Position numbers and translations under genes: made by a program
Notes under the pieces: model-generated
Database searches by the model: none
Seen by the model: the letters and a program-made list of their open reading frames with translations, nothing else
What the model was told of the DNA's origin: nothing
In this document: one piece after another, positions 6,195-11,441 of the stretch
How the letters are laid out: each line of letters begins with the position of its first letter
Position numbering within the stretch: the first letter of the stretch is position 1
Assembly (NCBI GenBank): GCA_003538495.1
Contig: DPSD01000487.1
Coordinates: 1-11,441, forward strand
From: Accumulibacter sp.
Lineage (GTDB): Bacteria > Pseudomonadota > Gammaproteobacteria > Burkholderiales > Rhodocyclaceae
Direction: 5' to 3'
Length of the DNA: 11,441 bases

Positions 6195-8798
6195 ATGAAA
6201 CGTGCACTGTTGGTCGCTATTGCGGCATCCGTGATTCTCGCCGTCAGCATGGGATTGTTCGATGATCGCAGCCGTGGCGATGCGCACGCCCAGAACGCCG
6301 CAGCGATTGCCGCGGTCCCGGCCGGCCAGCCGGCTCCCGAAGCTTCGCTGGTCGATCAGGACGCTCCCTACTACGAAGCATGCGCCCGCGAGGGACTGAG
6401 CGACTCCGAGTGCGTCGGGAGGCTGATCTGGTTCAAGGCCACCGCCGGCAACGACCGCTTTCACACCTATACCTTCCAGCAGCGCATCGGCGTGCTGGTG
6501 GACTGGTTCCGCGTCTTGCGTGCCGACCAGCGCGACGATCGTTTCTGGGCCTGGGGAATCATCAACGACCCTTCGTGCTGCAAGCCGGGCGATCCCGATT
6601 GCCCGGCGAAGTCGGCCGACGAGACCTATGGCTTCGACTGGTGCCCCGGCGACGACGTGCTGCTGAAATACGTCGGCAAGCCCGGTTACGTAGACCCGGC
6701 CTGCGGGCTCAAGGACGCCGCGCTGGATCCCGACGACCCGCATGGCCAGGGCGGCAAGACCGACCAGCGGCACTCGGCCTGCGACCTCAAGTTCGGTACC
6801 TCGACCGGCGCCCTGGGGATCCGCAAGTTCCCCAATCCACGCTTCGACGCCGCCAGGTGGAAGCAACTCAACGGCGAGTTGGGCACCTGGTCGGGCTTTG
6901 ACGCCAGACTCGCTGCAAAGACCGGCATCGAATCGGACCAGCGTGTAAGCCGGCTCGCCGATGGCTCGGTCGAGCCGCCGTTCCTGATCGGCACCGCCTG
7001 CGGTTCGTGCCACATCGCCTTTGACCCGCTCAACCCGCCGGCTGACCCGGCGCACCCGCAATGGGAGAACCTCAAGGGGTTGATCGGCAACCAATACACC
7101 CGGATGTCCGAACTGCTGACCTCGGGGATGCCGCTCAACAGCCTCGAATACCAGATGTTCGCGCACGCCCGTCCCGGAGTCACCGACACCTCGGCGATTT
7201 CGCACGACCAGATCAACAACCCCGGCACCATCAACGCGCTGATCAACGTCGCCCAGCGGCCGGTGTTCAAGGGTGAAGTAGTCACCAAGTGGCGCAAGGC
7301 GGCGAGCTGCGGCGCGGAGAAAGACGAGGACAAGTGCTGGTGCGAACCCGGCCGCGAAGGCAAATGCTGGTTGCGCAGCACCCGCGACGACGACACCACG
7401 CCGGTCCACCTCGGCGGCCAGAAAGTCGTGCTGCCCGGCGTCCATCACATCCTGAAGGGCGGCGAGGACTCGACCGGCGCACTCGAAGCGATCCAGCGCG
7501 TGTATTTCAACATCGGCTCGTGTTCCGAACAGTGCTGGGTCAATCACCTCGCCGACATGCGCCAGGTCGACCCCGAGCAGCGCGGCTTCGGGCAGACGCC
7601 GTTCAACATTGGCCAGTGCCGGCGCGATTGCCCGAATTTCCGGGCCGTCGAAGACCGTCTGCAGAACATCCTCGACTTCTTTGCCTCCGCCGAGTCCGAC
7701 CAGACCGACCTGCAAGCCGCCCGGGCTGCCGTCCGCAAGGGCGGCAAGCCGTACAGCCGGGCCGATTTGGTCGCCGACCTCGACAGCGAATTCGGCCCGG
7801 GTGCGGTCGGTCGCGGGCAGACCGTATTCGCCGAGAATTGCGCGCGCTGCCATTCGAGCATCCCGGAGGGCGAAGGTGGCTCGTTCAAGAACCGCGACTT
7901 CGCCGCGGCCAGCGAGCAGCACCCGCGCCAGGTCAGGGCCGACTTCCTGGGCAACGATCAGGCGACGCCGGTGACCGAGGTCGGTACCTTCCGCTGCCGC
8001 TCGCTGCACTCGAATCACATGGCCGGCAATCTGTACATGGAATCCGCGTCCGAGACCCTGCGCCAGCGGCCGGTGGTCGCCGACATCCCGGAACGCAACG
8101 GCCTCAAGGACGGCGGCCGTGGCTACCTGCGCAACGTTTCGCTGGTCAACGTCTGGGCCACCGCGCCGTTCATGCACAACAACGCCATCGGGCCGGAAAT
8201 CTGCGGCAAGCCGGCCAACAAGGAGAACGACTTCCACCGCGCGCGCTACGTCGATGGCAGCGGCAAACTGCTCGCGCAGCAGCCCGAGTGCCTGCGCTAC
8301 GACCCGACCGTCGAGGGCCGTTTCCAGCTCTACAAGCTGTCGATGTTCGATCTGCTGCACCCCAGGGAAAGGGGCAGCAAGCGGACGCTGACCAACGCCG
8401 ACCTGCTGATCGACGTCGGTGTCCGGCCGCTAGATGGCAAGACAGAAAAGCCCATGTTCGACTTCGGGCAGGTGAAGATCCCGGCCGGCAGCAGCGTTGG
8501 ATTCATCAACGGCCTGATGCACAAGCAGCTGGTCGGCGACCTGTTCCTCGCCAAACGCCACCCGGATCGGTTGCAGGCCGAGGGCAAGGGCGCGCTGGTG
8601 CCGACCTTGCAGACCATCGCCGACGAGATCCTCAAGAAGCCGTCGCGCTTCGTGGACATCCTGCGCGAGCAACGCGCTTTCATCGTCGCCAATTACCAGA
8701 CCTGCGACCAGGAGATCGAGAACGAAGGCCACCGCTTCGGCGAGGACCTCTCCGAGGCGGACAAGAAGGCGCTCACCGCCTTCCTCGCCACCCTGTAG
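6195..8798 (+). CDS. Large di-heme c-type cytochrome, MauG/peroxidase/RoxA-like
   Basis: The product has 867 residues. An N-terminal signal (basic MKR, hydrophobic to about 22, possible cleavage at AHA-Q near 32) sends it to the periplasm; a retained N-terminal anchor is also possible. There are two CxxCH heme-attachment motifs, CGSCH at 269-273 and CARCH at 549-553. After the second comes GYLRNVSLVNVWATAPFMHNN (643-663), the block found in the second heme domain of bacterial di-heme peroxidases, MauG and rubber oxygenase (RoxA), where a His or nearby residue serves heme chemistry. The 280-residue gap between hemes exceeds what I recall for RoxA (about 200) and CcpA-type peroxidases (about 150). 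Twenty further cysteines, in an N-terminal domain (63-196), an inter-heme insert (372-479) and later sites, suggest many disulfides. It likely oxidises a substrate with oxygen or peroxide, but the substrate is unknown. The next gene starts 19 bp downstream. Confidence 0.8.
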   Translation: MKRALLVAIAASVILAVSMGLFDDRSRGDAHAQNAAAIAAVPAGQPAPEASLVDQDAPYYEACAREGLSDSECVGRLIWFKATAGNDRFHTYTFQQRIGVLVDWFRVLRADQRDDRFWAWGIINDPSCCKPGDPDCPAKSADETYGFDWCPGDDVLLKYVGKPGYVDPACGLKDAALDPDDPHGQGGKTDQRHSACDLKFGTSTGALGIRKFPNPRFDAARWKQLNGELGTWSGFDARLAAKTGIESDQRVSRLADGSVEPPFLIGTACGSCHIAFDPLNPPADPAHPQWENLKGLIGNQYTRMSELLTSGMPLNSLEYQMFAHARPGVTDTSAISHDQINNPGTINALINVAQRPVFKGEVVTKWRKAASCGAEKDEDKCWCEPGREGKCWLRSTRDDDTTPVHLGGQKVVLPGVHHILKGGEDSTGALEAIQRVYFNIGSCSEQCWVNHLADMRQVDPEQRGFGQTPFNIGQCRRDCPNFRAVEDRLQNILDFFASAESDQTDLQAARAAVRKGGKPYSRADLVADLDSEFGPGAVGRGQTVFAENCARCHSSIPEGEGGSFKNRDFAAASEQHPRQVRADFLGNDQATPVTEVGTFRCRSLHSNHMAGNLYMESASETLRQRPVVADIPERNGLKDGGRGYLRNVSLVNVWATAPFMHNNAIGPEICGKPANKENDFHRARYVDGSGKLLAQQPECLRYDPTVEGRFQLYKLSMFDLLHPRERGSKRTLTNADLLIDVGVRPLDGKTEKPMFDFGQVKIPAGSSVGFINGLMHKQLVGDLFLAKRHPDRLQAEGKGALVPTLQTIADEILKKPSRFVDILREQRAFIVANYQTCDQEIENEGHRFGEDLSEADKKALTAFLATL

Positions 8799-8817
8799 GG
8801 ACACGGGAGATCACAGC

Positions 8818-9708
8818 ATGGGACTGCCGCACACCTTCCTTCGGCGCACGGCGCTGATCGCGCTCGCCAGCCTGGCCCTGGCCTCCTGCAGCAAGCCGGA
8901 GCCGCCGAACATCAGCTTCGCGCCGTACGCCAAGGGCTACCAGACGAAAATGGATCTCGCCCAGGTCGATTACAAGTACCCGATCGCGACGGCCGAACTG
9001 GCGAAGATCACGCCGGACTACCTGGCGACGCTGGACGAGGAGCAGATCGACCAGATCTACGCCCGCCTCACCGCCGGTCCGATCCCCGATGGTGCCTTCG
9101 AGGGGCGCATCCTGCTGCCGCGCGGCAGCAGCGGCAAGTTCCGGCTGTCCGAGCTGGTCGGCGGTTTTGCCGGCACGGCGCTGCACCTGAAGGGACTGGT
9201 CGTCGAGGAGGTCGGCGAGATTCTGTGGCGTGGCAAGGTCTTCTTCCGCGACGAGCGGGTGCTGCGCAACCGCATCGAGGACCTGTCGCTGCTCAAGAAG
9301 GCCGGTCTGGTCGACGGCGAGCCAAAGAAGATGAGCTACGGCGGCAAGGAAACCTGGCTGCTCTTTCCGGCCAAGCTCTACTGCGGTCAGAGTCTGCTCG
9401 ACTCGCGGCGCGAATCGATCATCATCGACTACCTGTTCACCGACGAAATCGCCGGTTACCAGGAAAAGCCCGACTACCTCGCCGGCCGGCGCGGGCTCAA
9501 GGTGCGTGACGAAATCCGCATGATCCGTCCCGGCTTCTACCTCGGTCGGGCCTATCTCGACCGTGGTTTCGCGCTCAATTTCACGCTCTACGACAAGGCC
9601 ACCGACGAACGCGCGCGGGAAAACTTCGTCAACACCGGCCAGGTGCAGGAAGACTGCTGGCCGGGCACCCAGAAGCGCACCGTCATGGTTGCCGCCGGCA
9701 AGCCCTGA
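8818..9708 (+). CDS. Lipoprotein of unknown function
   Basis: The product has 296 residues. A signal peptide (two arginines at 9-10, hydrophobic 11-22) ends in the lipobox LASC, with lipidated Cys24 followed by Ser25, which predicts sorting to the outer membrane. The rest is soluble, with no recognised enzymatic motif. Notable blocks are YARLTAGPIPDGAFEGRI (81-98), ILWRGKVFF (135-143), SIIIDYLF (200-207) and RDEIRMIRPGFYLGRAYL (230-247). A similar W-x-G-K-x-F then R-D-E-I-R-x-x-x-P-G-x-Y-L-G pattern occurs, from memory, in uncharacterised proteins, so I assign no function. Cys189 and Cys280 may pair. GGGAGA lies seven bases before the ATG. The 19-bp spacing from the cytochrome gene argues for one operon and a shared role, perhaps as a partner or anchor. 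Confidence 0.85.
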   Translation: MGLPHTFLRRTALIALASLALASCSKPEPPNISFAPYAKGYQTKMDLAQVDYKYPIATAELAKITPDYLATLDEEQIDQIYARLTAGPIPDGAFEGRILLPRGSSGKFRLSELVGGFAGTALHLKGLVVEEVGEILWRGKVFFRDERVLRNRIEDLSLLKKAGLVDGEPKKMSYGGKETWLLFPAKLYCGQSLLDSRRESIIIDYLFTDEIAGYQEKPDYLAGRRGLKVRDEIRMIRPGFYLGRAYLDRGFALNFTLYDKATDERARENFVNTGQVQEDCWPGTQKRTVMVAAGKP

Positions 9709-9742
9709 GCGCGAGTCGAGGCGCCGGACGTGGGGGTCGACG

Positions 9743-11441
9743 ATGGGGCTGCAGAGGATCTTTCCGGCGCTGCTGGGGATCGCAGCCGCGGCTGCGGCAA
9801 TTGTGCCGGCGCTGGCGCTTGAAGTCGCCCGGCCGGTCACCTCGGTGGCCGTGGCAGACCCGGCCGATCCCGGCGAGCAGCTTCCCAAGGTCGGCCGCTC
9901 CTTGTTCGACCGGTTGTTCGCGGTGAGCCGCGGCGGGCACGCGGCGATCGAGCTGCCCTTTCCCTTCGAGGCACTGCTGGCCCGCATCGACGCGCATCTG
10001 CAACGCGATCCGGACAGCCCGCTGCCGCCGGCCAAACGGGTACTCATCCCGCTGGGGCGTTCGCTGCAGCGCAGCGCGGCAGCGCCGGAGTACTTCGCCT
10101 ACCCGCGGGTGGTGGTCGCCGTCGACAGCCAGCCGGCCGCGGCCGGCGCGCTGCTGCTCAAGGACCGCCTGTACATTGGCTACCAGGAGCAGTCGGCGGT
10201 GCTCGAAATCATCAGTTACAACGAGGCTGCCGGCCGTTTCGAGTTCCAGCTGGTCACGGACTATCGCGCCGGCGGCAATCCAAGGGTGCTGTACGCCAAC
10301 CGCAGCGTCTGTTTCGCCTGTCACCAGAACGGTGCGCCGATCTTCTCGCGCGCGCTGTGGGACGAAACAAACGCCAATCCCAGGGTGGCGGAGCTGCTGC
10401 TGGCCAGTGGCCAGCGCTTCCACGGAATCGCGCCCGATCGCGGAGTCGACGTCCCCTACGCCATCGACAACGCCACCGAACGCGCCAACGGCTTGGCCCT
10501 GACACAGCGCCTGTGGCGCGAGGGCTGTGGCGGCGAAGATGCCGCCGCGCAGCGCTGCCGTGCCGGGCTGTTCGCGGCCGCGCTGCGGCACGCGCTCTCG
10601 GGCGGCCAGATCTGGACCCCGGACGAGGCTTTCGAACGGGACGTCGGCGTGCCCTTGCGTACCGAGGCTCGCCGCCGCTGGCCCGGTGGGCTGGCCGTGG
10701 TCAGTGCCGACATTCCCAACCGCAACCCGCTGCAGGGCGTGGATCACTGGCCGGCGGACCGTGCCGGCCGGGTCGCCTTGTCAAACGTCCCGGCGCGTTT
10801 CGACCCCCTGCTGCCGCGGCCACTGCAGCCTGTCTGGCAGGCCGATTCGCCGGCTGCGCCGCGGCAGCTGGTGACCGGCCTGGCCGAGTTCGTTGCCGCT
10901 CCCGACCGGCTGCGACTGGCGAACGCCCTTGGCCGATCGACTGCGGTCAGCGTGCGCCGGCTTACCGCCTCCTGTCGCATCGACGCCGCTGCGGCCGCCT
11001 CGCGTTGGGCGCTGCGCTGCACGGCGCCGGCCGGGACGCTGCTCGCCGGAACGCTGTCGCTGCGCTCCGGGCGACCGACGGGCGGGCGTTTGACGCGGCT
11101 GATGCTGCCCGGCGGTACGGCGCTGAACGACCTGCAGCTGACACTCGCGGGTCAGGCGACGCCAGCCTCGGCAAGCCTGCTGCCGAGCGTCGCCGGCCAG
11201 CCGCCGCGCACCGCCGGGGGCGACGCCATCGGCACCATCGCGATCCAACGCCGGCAGCCCCTCCCGCCCCGCGATGCAGACGATCACGCCGAGGCGACGC
11301 TGCTCATCCGCGAGGAATTCGCCGTCGTGCAGCAGGCGATCGACCGCCTGGCCGCGGGTCCGGAGGCGGCGAAGCTGTTCGGCCCCGCCGCCTTCCCGCG
11401 TGCGACGCTCTTCGCGGCGCTGTTCGCCGAACTCGGCGCCG
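9743..11441 (+). CDS. Exported protein with one c-type heme motif, cut by window end
   Basis: The frame is open from the ATG at 9743 to the last base, giving 566 residues with no stop yet. The N-terminus (MGLQRIFPALLGIAAAAAAIVPALA) is a signal peptide with probable cleavage after ALA at residue 25. A single CxxCH motif, CFACH, lies at 190-194, in the context NRSVCFACHQNGAPIFSRAL. This suggests one covalently bound heme, though more could follow beyond the window. Other cysteines at 262, 272, 411 and 426 could form two disulfides. I do not recognise the family. A G-run (9732-9736) is the only candidate ribosome binding site. The gene follows the lipoprotein gene by 34 bp and probably belongs to the same operon. 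The partner to receive or deliver electrons may be the di-heme cytochrome, by inference from position. Confidence 0.8.
   Translation, partial: MGLQRIFPALLGIAAAAAAIVPALALEVARPVTSVAVADPADPGEQLPKVGRSLFDRLFAVSRGGHAAIELPFPFEALLARIDAHLQRDPDSPLPPAKRVLIPLGRSLQRSAAAPEYFAYPRVVVAVDSQPAAAGALLLKDRLYIGYQEQSAVLEIISYNEAAGRFEFQLVTDYRAGGNPRVLYANRSVCFACHQNGAPIFSRALWDETNANPRVAELLLASGQRFHGIAPDRGVDVPYAIDNATERANGLALTQRLWREGCGGEDAAAQRCRAGLFAAALRHALSGGQIWTPDEAFERDVGVPLRTEARRRWPGGLAVVSADIPNRNPLQGVDHWPADRAGRVALSNVPARFDPLLPRPLQPVWQADSPAAPRQLVTGLAEFVAAPDRLRLANALGRSTAVSVRRLTASCRIDAAAAASRWALRCTAPAGTLLAGTLSLRSGRPTGGRLTRLMLPGGTALNDLQLTLAGQATPASASLLPSVAGQPPRTAGGDAIGTIAIQRRQPLPPRDADDHAEATLLIREEFAVVQQAIDRLAAGPEAAKLFGPAAFPRATLFAALFAELGA

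Noticed and set aside
5953..6198. An 81-codon open frame whose TGA overlaps the cytochrome ATG (ATGA), which could suggest translational coupling.
   Set aside because: It starts at a GTG with no ribosome binding site, the best promoter match lies inside it, and the cytochrome gene has its own strong Shine-Dalgarno site. The overlap is probably chance.
5976..8360. A 794-codon open frame on the minus strand opposite the di-heme cytochrome gene.
   Set aside because: Its translation is rich in Arg, Ala, Val and Gly with no recognisable domain, and it lies opposite a gene with heme motifs and a good ribosome binding site. Long antisense frames are expected in GC-rich coding DNA.
7289..8857. A 522-codon plus-strand frame overlapping the cytochrome and lipoprotein genes.
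   Set aside because: It is Arg/Pro/Gln-rich, without domain or signal peptide, and out of frame with two well-supported genes.

Overview
The window reads as chromosomal DNA of a GC-rich Gram-negative bacterium. Signal peptides, a lipobox lipoprotein, periplasmic c-type cytochromes and a glutamyl-tRNA synthetase of the beta-proteobacterial kind point to Betaproteobacteria. Rhodocyclales or a Candidatus Accumulibacter-like organism is plausible, but this is judged only from the general look of the proteins. I see no rRNA, tRNA, CRISPR array, insertion sequence or prophage gene.

Layout. (1) 1-1157, plus strand: a small exported protein with a conserved-looking two-cysteine C-terminal domain, then a cytoplasmic peroxiredoxin-like protein with a CPIC motif. 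(2) 1243-5741, minus strand: gltX (glutamyl-tRNA synthetase), and upstream of it a 993-residue membrane diguanylate cyclase with a periplasmic sensor region, HAMP, PAS, GAF, PAS and an intact GGDEF domain. These two are separated by 128 bp containing a hairpin and a cluster of GTCTGG repeats around a possible gltX promoter. (3) 5742-6194: a divergent intergenic region with a plausible sigma-70 promoter facing each way. (4) 6195 to the window end, plus strand: three closely spaced genes for exported proteins. They are an 867-residue di-heme c-type cytochrome with an unusual number of non-heme cysteines, a 296-residue lipoprotein of unknown function, and a protein with one CFACH heme motif that is cut by the window end and so far lacks a stop codon.

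The most interesting part is region 4. The di-heme protein has the second-heme-domain signature of the MauG / cytochrome c peroxidase / rubber oxygenase (RoxA) superfamily, but its two heme motifs are 280 residues apart and it carries 20 cysteines outside them. Together with the lipoprotein and the single-heme protein it looks like a periplasmic or outer-membrane-associated oxidative module that I do not recognise as a described system. The divergently transcribed diguanylate cyclase shares the upstream region and might link the locus to c-di-GMP signalling, which is inference only.
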